In this document: one piece after another, positions 26,623 through 35,501 of the stretch
Layout: every line of letters begins with the position of its first letter
Numbering within the stretch: position 1 is the stretch's first letter
Source: Enterococcus_D entomosocium
GTDB lineage: Bacteria; Bacillota; Bacilli; Lactobacillales; Enterococcaceae
Strand: one strand, 5' to 3'
Assembly: GCF_030441895.1 (NCBI RefSeq)
Contig: NZ_JARJAS010000002.1
DNA: 64,000 bases
Notes under the pieces: generated by a model
What the model was told of the DNA's origin: nothing
Databases searched by the model: none
What the model saw: the letters and a program-made list of their open reading frames with translations, nothing else
Program-made: the position numbers and the translations under genes

Positions 26623-27426
26623 CTAATAGTCATTCAAGATATCGCCTAGAGGGTCGCCAGTGTTGCTGCCGCCGCCTCCATTTGATGATCCGCCCATTTT
26701 AGTTAGGTTCAAGTAGATCAATGCGATTGCTACTGCCAAGGCACCGATAGCGATCAATGTCAATTGAGAGATAGCTGCGATTACGAAACCGATAATAAAG
26801 AATGGCCAGACTTCGCGAGTTGCCATCATGTTGATAACCATTGCGTAACCAACGGCAACAACCATACCACCACCGATAGCCATACCATCAGTTAACCATG
26901 CAGGCATTGATTCTAAGAAGTTTTGAACAGTTGCAGCAGGGATAGCCAACAATGCAGCTGCAGGAATCGCAATACGAACCCCTTGCATACATACAGCGAT
27001 CACGTGCCACATTTCGATTTTACGAATGTTGCCTTCTTCAGCAGCAGCATCCATAAAGTGAACGATTGGCACAGCCAATGTACGAACGATCATTGTCAAG
27101 AACAACCCAGCAACAGCTAGAGGGATCGCAACGGCAATCGCTGTATCAACACCAGCAGTTCCTTGTCCACCTAAAACTAAAATAATTGCAGATGCGACAG
27201 ACGCCAATGCAGCATCAGGTGCAACAGCGGCACCGATATTTGCCCATCCAAGTGCGATCATTTGTAATGATCCGCCCAAAATGATACATGCTTCCAAATT
27301 ACCGGTCACTAAACCGATCAAAGTACACGCGATTAGCGGTTGATGGAATTGGAATTCATCCAAGATCCCTTCCATACCAGCTAAAAAGGCAACGAGTACT
27401 ACTAATACCATAGATATAATAGTCAT
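26623..27426 (-). CDS. mptC: Mannose-family PTS component IIC
   Basis: 267 residues, almost entirely hydrophobic. The IIC-man signature GLVTGNLEACIILGGSLQMIALGWANIGAAVAPDAALASV lies near residues 40-80. A Gly/Ser-rich tail (SSNGGGGSNTGD) near the C-terminus is a normal feature of lactobacillalean ManY/MptC. It is the membrane channel that takes in glucose and mannose coupled to phosphorylation by IIAB. Its genes lie between IIAB and IID in the same operon. Confidence 0.95.
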   Translation of the reverse strand: MTIISMVLVVLVAFLAGMEGILDEFQFHQPLIACTLIGLVTGNLEACIILGGSLQMIALGWANIGAAVAPDAALASVASAIILVLGGQGTAGVDTAIAVAIPLAVAGLFLTMIVRTLAVPIVHFMDAAAEEGNIRKIEMWHVIAVCMQGVRIAIPAAALLAIPAATVQNFLESMPAWLTDGMAIGGGMVVAVGYAMVINMMATREVWPFFIIGFVIAAISQLTLIAIGALAVAIALIYLNLTKMGGSSNGGGGSNTGDPLGDILNDY

Positions 27427-27456
27427 GATAGACCTCCTATTTAGTTGAATACGTTT

Positions 27457-28449
27457 CTATTTATTTGCCAATTCATTTTTGGCTTTGCGTAAGATTTCGT
27501 CCATGTTGTCTCGAGAGTCATTTGGTACTTTACGCACATCGAATTTGATGCCGCGTTCTTTCAGATCTTCAAATGTATTCACATCATCTGTACCCATCGA
27601 CAATACTTTACTTACAACAACTTTCCCAACAGAGTGAGCCATTGAACCAACGTTCACTTCAGTAATATCAACGCCACCTTCAACAGCACGTAATACATCT
27701 TGTGGGTTTTCAAATAATAGTAAAGCTTTCGTATTCCCGAAACGAGGGTCTTTAGAAACTTCAATCATTTTGTCCACTGGAATGACGTTCGCTTTTACTC
27801 CTGGAGGAGCTGCTTGTTCGATCAGTTTTTTACGCAAGTCATCTTTTGCCACCGCGTCAGAAACAACGATGATCCGAGATGGATTCACTGATTTTGTCCA
27901 AGCTGTAGCAACTTGACCATGCAACAAACGTGAATCGACACGAGCAAGTACGATTTTGATTTTGCCATCGCCTAGAACAGTTCCCGGAGGAAGTGATCCT
28001 TTAGGTTGATCGTCTTGCACTGCTTTTGGTGCTGAAGCTTCTTCTGGTTCAAGTTCTTCTGGTTTGACCTTGACCCCTTCTTTAGCTGTTTCAACGATAT
28101 GCGCAGCAATTTCATGCGCTGTATTCATTGAAAAACGTGAAGCATAGGCTTCGATCACCATTGGTAAATTCATACCAGCAACGATTGCCCATTTGTCTTT
28201 GTGATCTTCAAACAAGCTGTTCGCTTGGTTGAAAGGAGTACCACCCCAAAGATCAACTAAGAATAATACTTCTTCTTGATCGTCAAATGTAGCAATTGCT
28301 TCTTGCATTTTTGCCTTGATGTCATCTGGACCTTCACTTGGCATCAATGTAACAGCTTTAACATTTTCTTGTTCGCCGAAGATCATTGAACCAGATTGCA
28401 AAATGCCGTTAGCAAATTCTCCATGACTTGCTAGGATAATTCCTACCAT
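27457..28449 (-). CDS. mptAB: Mannose-family PTS fused IIAB
   Basis: 330 residues. The IIA domain (1 to about 125) has the phosphorylatable His9 in IILASHGEFANGI. An Ala/Glu/Pro-rich linker covers about 125-160. The IIB domain (about 163-330) has its active His177 in VDSRLLHGQVATAWTK. Phosphate passes from HPr to His9, then His177, then the incoming sugar. It is the second structural gene of the operon, after a separate IIB. Confidence 0.95.
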   Translation of the reverse strand: MVGIILASHGEFANGILQSGSMIFGEQENVKAVTLMPSEGPDDIKAKMQEAIATFDDQEEVLFLVDLWGGTPFNQANSLFEDHKDKWAIVAGMNLPMVIEAYASRFSMNTAHEIAAHIVETAKEGVKVKPEELEPEEASAPKAVQDDQPKGSLPPGTVLGDGKIKIVLARVDSRLLHGQVATAWTKSVNPSRIIVVSDAVAKDDLRKKLIEQAAPPGVKANVIPVDKMIEVSKDPRFGNTKALLLFENPQDVLRAVEGGVDITEVNVGSMAHSVGKVVVSKVLSMGTDDVNTFEDLKERGIKFDVRKVPNDSRDNMDEILRKAKNELANK

Positions 28450-28517
28450 CTTTTTACCTCCTATATCAAAATTGAAAAATGTGACACGAATACGAAAGAA
28501 AAAACAACATCGAAAAA

Positions 28518-29018
28518 CTAAGGGTGACTACCTTCTTTTTCCAAAATATCCTTCAAAAAGATTTTACGATCAGCTGGAACTTTGCGTATCTCCACTTCAA
28601 TGCCTTGGTTTTGCAAGTAAAGCAATGAAGCAAGATCTTGATCATTGACTGACACGAAATTAGTGATCATTCGTTTTCCCATTGAAAAACTCATACCGCC
28701 GATATTGACGGAACGAATGTCAATGCCTCCTTTAACCAGAGTCACGACATCTTGAGGGTTGGTAAATAATAACATGACTTTTTGCGTATTAAATAATGTG
28801 TTATGCGCCACCTCAAGCATTTTCGCTACTGTCACCACATTGGATTTGATTCCTGGTGGAGCAGCTTCTTTCAAGAGAAACTTTCGTAATTGGTCATTTG
28901 CGACTTCATCACTGACCACTATAATTCGATTGATACCAGTCATTTTCGACCAAGCTGTGGCGACCTGACCATGAATCAACCGATCGTCGATTCGGGCAAG
29001 ACGTATATCCATTCCCAT
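28518..29018 (-). CDS. mptB: Separate mannose-family PTS IIB (first gene of the mpt operon)
   Basis: 166 residues, a stand-alone IIB with the active-site His16 in RIDDRLIHGQVATAWSK. GGAGG stands 8 bases before the ATG. It is paralogous to the IIB half of the next gene. The same extra IIB is found at the start of the E. faecalis mpt operon. It could phosphorylate sugar, or signal to the sigma-54 activator by exchanging phosphate with its PRD domains; the sequence does not decide. A sigma-54 promoter is 88 bases upstream. Confidence 0.9.
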   Translation of the reverse strand: MGMDIRLARIDDRLIHGQVATAWSKMTGINRIIVVSDEVANDQLRKFLLKEAAPPGIKSNVVTVAKMLEVAHNTLFNTQKVMLLFTNPQDVVTLVKGGIDIRSVNIGGMSFSMGKRMITNFVSVNDQDLASLLYLQNQGIEVEIRKVPADRKIFLKDILEKEGSHP

Positions 29019-29106
29019 TGTGCAAGCCTCCTACATCCATCGATCCGCTTTTCATATTGAGGATCTGTTCTTTTTTCAATCACCTCCTGTATCCACTTAT
29101 ATAGAA

Positions 29107-29121
29107 GCAAGAAGCGTGCCA
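29107..29121 (-). promoter_or_regulatory. Sigma-54 (-24/-12) promoter of the mpt operon
   Basis: On the minus strand TGGCAC (29116-29121), five bases (GCTTC), then TTGC (29107-29110): an exact match to the TGGCAC-N5-TTGC core, preceded by T and followed by T. The predicted start is about 75 bases before the mptB ATG. Together with the LevR-type activator just upstream this fixes sigma-54 (RpoN) control. Confidence 0.93.
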
Positions 29122-29174
29122 AGTTTTTCCGATACACTATTCTTGAAAAAACCTTAAGAATCAGCATTCAGATA

Positions 29175-29223
29175 ATACACTAAAAAAGATACACTAAAAA
29201 ATACTGTATCTTTTTTAGTGTAT
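29175..29223. terminator. 19-bp perfect inverted repeat after the sigma-54 activator gene
   Basis: ATACACTAAAAAAGATACA (29175-29193) is followed by an 11-base spacer and its exact reverse complement (29205-29223). The spacer repeats part of the arm (CTAAAAAATAC). It begins 19 bases past the activator's stop codon, so termination is the simplest role. It also sits 55-100 bases upstream of the -24 box, where the activator would bind, so an enhancer function is possible. Confidence 0.65.
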
Positions 29224-29241
29224 CTGTATTATTTGTAAGAA

Positions 29242-32064
29242 TTAAAAATACATTTCTTTTTCGTGATGGTTTTTGATCAGCTCTAGCAGATAGTACTCTT
29301 CAGTCTTGGGCACTTCGATATTCATCAAGCGTGAAAACGATTGGACATGCACATGCAATTGGCCATAAAGCGGATTCTCCTCCATCGCTGCTAAATCAAT
29401 TTCAGAAACAGTCAATGGCTGCCGCAGTAAGATCCGCTCCAGCATACCTGCGCCATGCATCACAAAATTGATCTGAAAGCCTTGCTGCGCCCCTACCAAA
29501 TCCAAATCGTGAATGATCTCTTCGCCAAATTTCCACAACGGCTCTACTACTTTTTTCGCATTGACATAGGTAAAGTTTTCCTCTAAATACCGGATACAGA
29601 TTTCTTTCGCCTGCCGATCATCTAGCTGTACTTCATCTTCAAAACTCAAATCATTCTCTAATAGGATATCATCCAACAGTAGATCAACATCTTGATCAAT
29701 AAAACGTTCTAATGAAATAAACGGTGCGTCGATATGGGGATCGATGATCCCTGTTGCGGCAATCAGACGGTAGCGCTGTTGAATCTGATCCAAGTCCGTC
29801 CTCAGATCCGCCACCGATAACGTCACCACTTCGACATTTTGGTTTTGACGTTTTGACAATGAGCTTTGGATCAATTCTTTGATGCGCTGCGCCGTTCCCT
29901 TTCCCGAAGCACAGACCGCTAGAATCGCTTTAGGATGGTGGTTTTGTGTCACTGGTTCTTCCACAGTGACCGCTCCATACCCGCGGAACTTCCGTAATGA
30001 ATCATAGAGCTGATCGAGGTCCGTGCCGATCACTGACGCTTTACGGACCGTCTCTAGGACGATGGAGGTGGTCACCATATCGACTGTTCGAACAGCCACA
30101 CCCGTTTCTCGTTGGATTTCATTATTAAAGGTCGCTAAGGACCCCATATCGACTAAGAGGATCACCCCACTGCCATCATTGACTGCCCGTACACTATCCA
30201 CGATTTTTTTCAACGCCACAGCCGGGGGCATATCTAATGGCATGTCCACCGCTGTCACTTGATCGACTTCCAGCAATTGTTTGACCACTTGTACCATGCT
30301 ACTGGCTGTGCTGTTGCCGTGGGCTGCAACGACGACGCCGATTTTCCCAGAGGAATGAGAGGTTCTAAGAGAAACCAGAAGAACCGCTAAATAATAAGAT
30401 TCGCTCTCAGGAATCGCCACTTGGAAACTATCACCAATAAAATCGCGGACTTCTTTGGCGACTTCAAACTCTTGAGGATAATCAGCTACCATCTGACGAA
30501 TATTGTCATTGGTTTGTCGTTCTTCTCCCAAATGGATTTTTTTCAAAAACGAGCTGATGTGTAAGCTCATGGCATAGATGAAATTTTGCTGAAAATCATA
30601 ATTTAAGCGTTGTCGAACCAGCTCATAGATTTGATTTGTTACACTGATCACTTTCTGATCGACAAATTCACTTAGTTTATTGACCGAGTTAAAGGAAAAC
30701 CCATGATCTTTATAAAAAGACTTTAAGTGAACATTGATATCTGTTGAGATAAAATGATTGATCGCTTCTTGATCTAACCCATCTGCTTTTAGCAGAGCAG
30801 CCTTGTCGCCGATAATATCGTAAAGATTATAAGGCAATTCATAGGAATCTGATTGAATATTGTTTAAGTTTTGATTCGGTTGAATGCTGATCTTCGGTTC
30901 AAGGATCTTAGAAAGCTCTGCCAGCTCATTGCGGCGATTCCCCAAAACGATCAATCCTGAACGAATCCCTTCTGGCAAATCGATCAAATCGATTTCAATC
31001 TCATCTTGTTGCATATGATTCAAAAAGCCCCGTGCACAGACTAGCTGGACATTGGATTTCAATTGACCGATATTCCCAAAACTGACACTGCCGATCAACG
31101 CTTTGACCACATCTTCTGTCAAGGAGATCGTCCGCTGAATACGGGTCGCCTCTTGCCCGACTAATACCCGAACGAGATCGACTTTTTCTGATGCGGGTCG
31201 TTTCTCAAAAAAGGGCAGTTGAATATTGATGGGAATGCGTCGGGTAAAGGTATCTAATAGCGTTGAGTTGGGGTCTTCGGTAGTAGCACCAACGATTCGG
31301 ACATTCGCTTGATGATTTTTGCCCGTCTCTCCTAGACGGCTAAAGGTACCATGATCCATAAAGTAAAAAATCATTTCTTGCCCTTCTGGCGGCAATCGAT
31401 GGATCTCATCGAGAAACAACATACTCTCATCCGCTTGATCAATAATACCAATCTTCTCTTGATCGGCACCCGTAAATGCCCCTCGTACATAACCAAACAA
31501 ATGGCTCATCAAAAGCTCTGGGTTATTTGCATAGTCCGCACAGTTAAAGACGATCAGTTCTTTGTCATCGGCAATTACTTGATTGCTTTTGGCAAACTGG
31601 AACATCGCATGGGCAAAGTACGTTTTCCCAGAACCAGTAGGCCCTGTGATCAAGCAGTTTAGCCCTTTCGGCGGATACAAGATCGCTGCTTTCGCCTGCT
31701 CAACAGCGTTTTTCATACTTCCGTTGGCACCGATGATCGTCGCAAAAATATCTCGGTCAGAGGGTTTTCCTTGTACTCGTTGAGGGAAGGCTTTTTCTCT
31801 TTGCGGGCGACTTTCTTTGTAGCTTGGGACATACTTTTCCTTACTGCTGGGATCGACCCCTGCCGCCCAATAACGAACAGGCCGCGAGTCGCTTTTTTCG
31901 ACGCGCCCTTCTTTGACAAGCTTATTTAAATCCTTACTGGCATTACTGCGCTGAATGGCTAAATGATCGGCAACTTCTGAAGTAGACAACCCCTTCTTTT
32001 CCCCTAAGCCGCTCATCGTATTTTCGACGATATATTGATAAATCCGTTCGATTCGCTTGCCCAA
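29242..32064 (-). CDS. mptR: LevR-type sigma-54 activator of the mannose PTS
   Basis: 940 residues. Domains in order: winged helix (about 1-70, with LSTSEVADHLAIQRSNASKDLNKL); AAA+ sigma-54 interaction domain with Walker A GPTGSGKT (141-148), GAFTGA (195-200, contact with sigma-54) and LFLDEIHR (216-223); PRD1 (about 440-560); a IIA-man-like domain (about 575-700, IGVVVAAHGNSTASS); a IIB-like domain (from about 720, ILAVCASGKGTAQRI); PRD2 (about 820-930). Phosphorylation by HPr and by the PTS sets its activity. It starts with TTG at 32064 after AGGAGG; no ATG lies nearby. It reads toward the mpt genes on the same strand. Confidence 0.93.
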   Translation of the reverse strand: MGKRIERIYQYIVENTMSGLGEKKGLSTSEVADHLAIQRSNASKDLNKLVKEGRVEKSDSRPVRYWAAGVDPSSKEKYVPSYKESRPQREKAFPQRVQGKPSDRDIFATIIGANGSMKNAVEQAKAAILYPPKGLNCLITGPTGSGKTYFAHAMFQFAKSNQVIADDKELIVFNCADYANNPELLMSHLFGYVRGAFTGADQEKIGIIDQADESMLFLDEIHRLPPEGQEMIFYFMDHGTFSRLGETGKNHQANVRIVGATTEDPNSTLLDTFTRRIPINIQLPFFEKRPASEKVDLVRVLVGQEATRIQRTISLTEDVVKALIGSVSFGNIGQLKSNVQLVCARGFLNHMQQDEIEIDLIDLPEGIRSGLIVLGNRRNELAELSKILEPKISIQPNQNLNNIQSDSYELPYNLYDIIGDKAALLKADGLDQEAINHFISTDINVHLKSFYKDHGFSFNSVNKLSEFVDQKVISVTNQIYELVRQRLNYDFQQNFIYAMSLHISSFLKKIHLGEERQTNDNIRQMVADYPQEFEVAKEVRDFIGDSFQVAIPESESYYLAVLLVSLRTSHSSGKIGVVVAAHGNSTASSMVQVVKQLLEVDQVTAVDMPLDMPPAVALKKIVDSVRAVNDGSGVILLVDMGSLATFNNEIQRETGVAVRTVDMVTTSIVLETVRKASVIGTDLDQLYDSLRKFRGYGAVTVEEPVTQNHHPKAILAVCASGKGTAQRIKELIQSSLSKRQNQNVEVVTLSVADLRTDLDQIQQRYRLIAATGIIDPHIDAPFISLERFIDQDVDLLLDDILLENDLSFEDEVQLDDRQAKEICIRYLEENFTYVNAKKVVEPLWKFGEEIIHDLDLVGAQQGFQINFVMHGAGMLERILLRQPLTVSEIDLAAMEENPLYGQLHVHVQSFSRLMNIEVPKTEEYYLLELIKNHHEKEMYF

Positions 32065-32246
32065 CAGCTTCGCCTCCTTGTTTTTTCCACTTGAATACTT
32101 TACTCATTTTTCTATAAAAAAGCAACTTTTTTTCCACACAGAAAAAGCAAAATACTTTGTTCGAAAGAATAATAGAACGTCCTTTCACATGCTACTCTCA
32201 GCATAAAGCATTTTGCCAAAAAAAGATATTCAAAAGTCAGGATGTG

Positions 32247-32780
32247 TTAGGCTTTTTCATTGGGAATGAACGTTGGCACCTGGTCTGGAAATCGTTGCAG
32301 TTCTTTTTGCATCCAAATCACATCGTGCCATTGATTGAACTTATAGCCGACATGCGCAAAATCAGCAACTTTCCGATACCCAAGCTTCTCATGAAAAGCC
32401 TCGCTTTGTTGATTGCCTCCTGTAATACACGCAGTCAGATTGACCACGTTTTGCACTTTTAATTTTTCTTCAAGCCCTTGATAAAGAGCGGTGCCGAGCC
32501 CTTTTGCTTTGGCATCCGGCGCTAAATAAACGGTTACTTCAACGGTCCAATCATACGCCGCCCGTTCTTTATAGGCTGACGCATAGGCATAACCGACAAT
32601 TTCACCAGCCTCTTCTGCAACGAGATACGGGTAGCGTTTCAAGGTCTTGGCGATGCGTTCCGCGAATTCTTGAACCGATGGCACCTCCGTTTCAAAGGTA
32701 ATCGGTGTATTTTCTACATAATAAGCATAGATTGCTGTCAAGGCTTGGGCATCTGCAATCGTGGCAGAACGTATCGTCAT
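32247..32780 (-). CDS. GNAT N-acetyltransferase, phosphinothricin-acetyltransferase type
   Basis: 177 residues. The start MTIRSATIADAQALTAIYAYYVENTPITFETEVPS is the pattern of the Pat/MddA subgroup of GNAT enzymes. The acetyl-CoA pyrophosphate loop is in KAKGLGTALYQGLEE, and CITGGNQQSEAFHEKLGYRKVADFAHVGYKFNQWHDVIWMQKEL completes the subgroup pattern. Members acetylate methionine sulfoximine or sulfone and some related amino acid analogues. The natural substrate is uncertain. It lies alone between mptR and a lipid-kinase gene on the same strand. Confidence 0.82.
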   Translation of the reverse strand: MTIRSATIADAQALTAIYAYYVENTPITFETEVPSVQEFAERIAKTLKRYPYLVAEEAGEIVGYAYASAYKERAAYDWTVEVTVYLAPDAKAKGLGTALYQGLEEKLKVQNVVNLTACITGGNQQSEAFHEKLGYRKVADFAHVGYKFNQWHDVIWMQKELQRFPDQVPTFIPNEKA

Positions 32781-32828
32781 AGAACCCCTTCTTTCAGTAA
32801 ATTTTTTCCCAGTATACTCTTTCTGAAT

Positions 32829-32860
32829 AAAAAAAACAATCCGCTTTTGACGGATCGTTT
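32829..32860 (-). terminator. Terminator after the lipid kinase gene
   Basis: On the minus strand AAACGATCCG pairs with CGGATTGTTT (one mismatch) around a 7-base loop and is followed by a T-tract of about eight. It lies just past the stop at 32877. Confidence 0.8.
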
Positions 32861-32876
32861 CCTAGTTATGAATGAT

Positions 32877-33785
32877 TTAGCGGGCTTTTTCAACTCCGCA
32901 ATACACGGTGAGATGCTGGGGCAGCACTGTTACTGTGATTGGCAATTCCGGCCCTGGATCACCATCGACATTCGTTTCGATCGTTGCCCCATCCGCCAAA
33001 CGAATCTTTGCTTTATCAAAAGTTTGATAACCAAGAACATCATTTGATTCCGTAACTCCTTTGAGAAGCTCAGGCACGCTTTTGACAGTTTCCCAAAGAT
33101 TCGTATCCTTTAAGTAGATCAGATGTAATTTGCCGTCATCGGTACTCGCTTTAGGCAAAAGAGATTCGAAACCGACGATCGTATTGGATGAACCGACGAT
33201 CATCGTACTGCTTTCCACAGCGATCGTCGTTTTTTCGCCATTATTTTCGGCGGTCACTTCAAACGGATGACTTTCATTTTTCCGCACTTCCCGTAGACCA
33301 GAAACAAAATAGGCCATTTTTCCCAGCTTGGTTTTTTCTTCAACTTCCACATTGTTGATCGCCGCTGGAATCATACCAATCGCCACTACATTGGTAAAAT
33401 AGTCTTGATTAACCTGCCCAATATCGATTTTGCGGGTGTGATCCACTGCAAATGATTCGATGGCTTCCTTGGGATCTAGTGGAATCGCTAATGCTCTGGC
33501 TAAATCATTTACTGTGCCCAGCGGGAAGAAACCGAAATTTGGTCGTTTGTCATGAGGGGCTAAGCCATTGACCGCTTCATTGACGGTACCATCACCGCCC
33601 ATTGCGAAGACACTGTCAAATTCTGCTGCTGCCTCAGAGGCAAAACGTGTAGCATCTCCTTCTTTTTCGGTATGTTTGACAACGACTTCTGAAAAAGCTT
33701 CCCGCAGCTTTTCTTCTGCCATCTCCTCAAATTCTTTCGCTTGTTCACCACCAGAACTTGGATTGACGATCAATAATGCTTTCAT
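32877..33785 (-). CDS. Diacylglycerol/lipid kinase family protein
   Basis: 302 residues of the DAGK catalytic family. NPSSGGEQAKEF at the N-terminus and GGDGTVNEAVNGL (nucleotide site) at about 60 are followed by FPLGTVNDLARALAIP. It is in the YegS/DgkB/BmrU group. Diacylglycerol kinases recycle the DAG left by lipoteichoic-acid synthesis to phosphatidic acid. DgkB itself cannot be distinguished by eye from BmrU-like proteins of unknown substrate. A good AGGAGG RBS precedes the ATG. Confidence 0.87.
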   Translation of the reverse strand: MKALLIVNPSSGGEQAKEFEEMAEEKLREAFSEVVVKHTEKEGDATRFASEAAAEFDSVFAMGGDGTVNEAVNGLAPHDKRPNFGFFPLGTVNDLARALAIPLDPKEAIESFAVDHTRKIDIGQVNQDYFTNVVAIGMIPAAINNVEVEEKTKLGKMAYFVSGLREVRKNESHPFEVTAENNGEKTTIAVESSTMIVGSSNTIVGFESLLPKASTDDGKLHLIYLKDTNLWETVKSVPELLKGVTESNDVLGYQTFDKAKIRLADGATIETNVDGDPGPELPITVTVLPQHLTVYCGVEKAR

Positions 33786-33877
33786 AAAACAGCCTCCTTG
33801 TTTGGATTCATTTTCTATGAATCCAGTATAACAAGTTTCACGAAACCTGTCTTAAACGACATCCGCCTATCCGCTGC

Positions 33878-33910
33878 AAAAAAACACAGCCTATGCAGAC
33901 TGTGTTTTTT
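33878..33910. terminator. Bidirectional-looking terminator after the phn operon
   Basis: AAAAACACAG pairs with CTGTGTTTTT around a 10-base loop with A- and T-tracts on both sides. It follows the second phnE stop (33931) on the minus strand. Confidence 0.85.
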
Positions 33911-33930
33911 CGAGTACGCACCTCATTTTA

Positions 33931-34722
33931 TTAAACCAATCGTTTACGCAAGCGCCCAGAAATAAAATCAATGATCGTGACCGTCACAACGATCCCTAAT
34001 AAAATGATTCCTACACGGCTCCATGATCGCGCATTGATGGCAAAGATCATCGGCGTACCGATCCCACCTGCCCCTACGATCCCTAAGATCGAAGCTGAAC
34101 GGACAGCCAGTTCAAAACGATACAAGGTAAAAGAAAGAAATTCTGGAATCAATTGTGGCAATGTCGCAAAGCCTAACACATCCCAACGATTTCCTCCCGC
34201 ACTAACGACCGATTCTGAAGGACCGTGATCCATGTTCTCGATCGCTTCGCTATAGAGTTTCGCCAACATCCCAATGGAATGGACACTAACTGCCAAAACA
34301 CCAGCAAAGGATCCGGGACCCACTGTTTTGATGAACATGATCGCTAAGACGATTTCTGGAAACGTTCGAATCGCCGTCAGCACGATTTTACCGAAACCTG
34401 ATAGCCAGCGAGGGCTGTTTTTGCTGCGCGCCGCCCAAAAGGCAAAAGGAATACTTAATATTGAGGATAAAAACGTACCCACAAAGGCGATCGCAACGGT
34501 TTCGATCATCAAACTGATCAAATCTTCGCCATCACCGGTATAAACATAGCCCCAATCAGGATGGATCAGGCCATAAAAGATTGAGCCGACAATTTGACCG
34601 ACATTTTCTTTAACGCCGGCAAAAGGTACACCAGCGAAAGCCCAAATATAAAGGAGGATAACGACTACTGCGATCAGCCAATTCCGTATTTTTTTCTTTT
34701 TCGGTTCTGCTGGCAACATCAT
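33931..34722 (-). CDS. phnE: Phosphonate-type ABC transporter permease PhnE (second)
   Basis: 263 residues, six membrane helices. The EAA loop is NMDHGPSESVVSAGGNRWDVLGFATLPQLIPEFLS, and GIVGAGGIGTPMIF follows. The cytosolic start is very basic (EPKKKKIRNW). Its first ATG overlaps the stop of the other phnE (ATGA). Two permease subunits side by side are usual for phosphonate, phosphite and alkylphosphonate importers. No C-P lyase genes are near, so uptake rather than breakdown is encoded here. Confidence 0.9.
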   Translation of the reverse strand: MMLPAEPKKKKIRNWLIAVVVILLYIWAFAGVPFAGVKENVGQIVGSIFYGLIHPDWGYVYTGDGEDLISLMIETVAIAFVGTFLSSILSIPFAFWAARSKNSPRWLSGFGKIVLTAIRTFPEIVLAIMFIKTVGPGSFAGVLAVSVHSIGMLAKLYSEAIENMDHGPSESVVSAGGNRWDVLGFATLPQLIPEFLSFTLYRFELAVRSASILGIVGAGGIGTPMIFAINARSWSRVGIILLGIVVTVTIIDFISGRLRKRLV

Positions 34723-35501
34723 AACAATCGCTCCCTTAATCTATTACTGATGGTATCAATCACCAAAACAACTGCAAAAATCACTAAGACGATAATCGAC
34801 GTCTGGTCATATCGAAATTGGCTTAAAGATCGTTGTAAGAAAACACCGATTCCGCCTGCGCCGATATACCCAAGAATCGTCGATGCCCGCACATTGATCT
34901 CAAAGGCATAAAGCAAGTAACTAAGAAAATGGCTCATGACTTGCGGTACGACTGCATAGCGGATGATGTCAAACTTCGATCCTCCAGAAGCCGTGATTGC
35001 TTCGATCGGACCTTCATCAATCGTTTCAATCGATTCATAAAACAATTTGGTGATCATCCCAAAAGAAAACACAGAGATGGAGATCACCCCGGCAACGGGA
35101 CCGATTCCGACAATGGCAACAAATAAAGCCGCCAGCATCAAATCAGGTACCGTCCGAATGATATTCAAAACAAAACGGAAACAACCGCTGATCCAATGAT
35201 TCGTCATGATATTTCGTGCTGCTAAAAGTGAAAACGGAAAAGCCGCCAGTGCACCAAAGGTCGTGCCGATGATCGCCATTTGGATCGTTTGTAAAATCGG
35301 CTCTACAATGATTTTGGCATATGCCCAATCAGGATGAGCCATCTTTTGTAAAATGACATTCATTTGACTGCTATTGCTAAAGAACCGTGCCAAATCAACG
35401 CCTGAAATAGAGCCGCTAACGAACAATACCACTAAAAAAATGACGAGCCAAAGAACATTTTTCCATAGTCCGCTGCGTTTCGGCAACGTATTTGTCGTCA
35501 T
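34719..35501 (-). CDS. phnE: Phosphonate-type ABC transporter permease PhnE (first)
   Basis: 260 residues. It is paralogous to the next gene, with the EAA loop TIDEGPIEAITASGGSKFDIIRYAVVPQVMSHFLSYLLY and the block ILGYIGAGGIGVFL. It overlaps phnC by four bases and the second phnE by four, so phnC-phnE-phnE are translationally coupled. The two permeases probably form a heterodimer. Confidence 0.9.
   Translation of the reverse strand: MTTNTLPKRSGLWKNVLWLVIFLVVLFVSGSISGVDLARFFSNSSQMNVILQKMAHPDWAYAKIIVEPILQTIQMAIIGTTFGALAAFPFSLLAARNIMTNHWISGCFRFVLNIIRTVPDLMLAALFVAIVGIGPVAGVISISVFSFGMITKLFYESIETIDEGPIEAITASGGSKFDIIRYAVVPQVMSHFLSYLLYAFEINVRASTILGYIGAGGIGVFLQRSLSQFRYDQTSIIVLVIFAVVLVIDTISNRLRERLL

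Noticed and set aside
32065..32246. Possible small ORF or regulatory RNA between mptR and the acetyltransferase gene
   Set aside because: No RBS-linked ORF and no strong hairpin could be supported.
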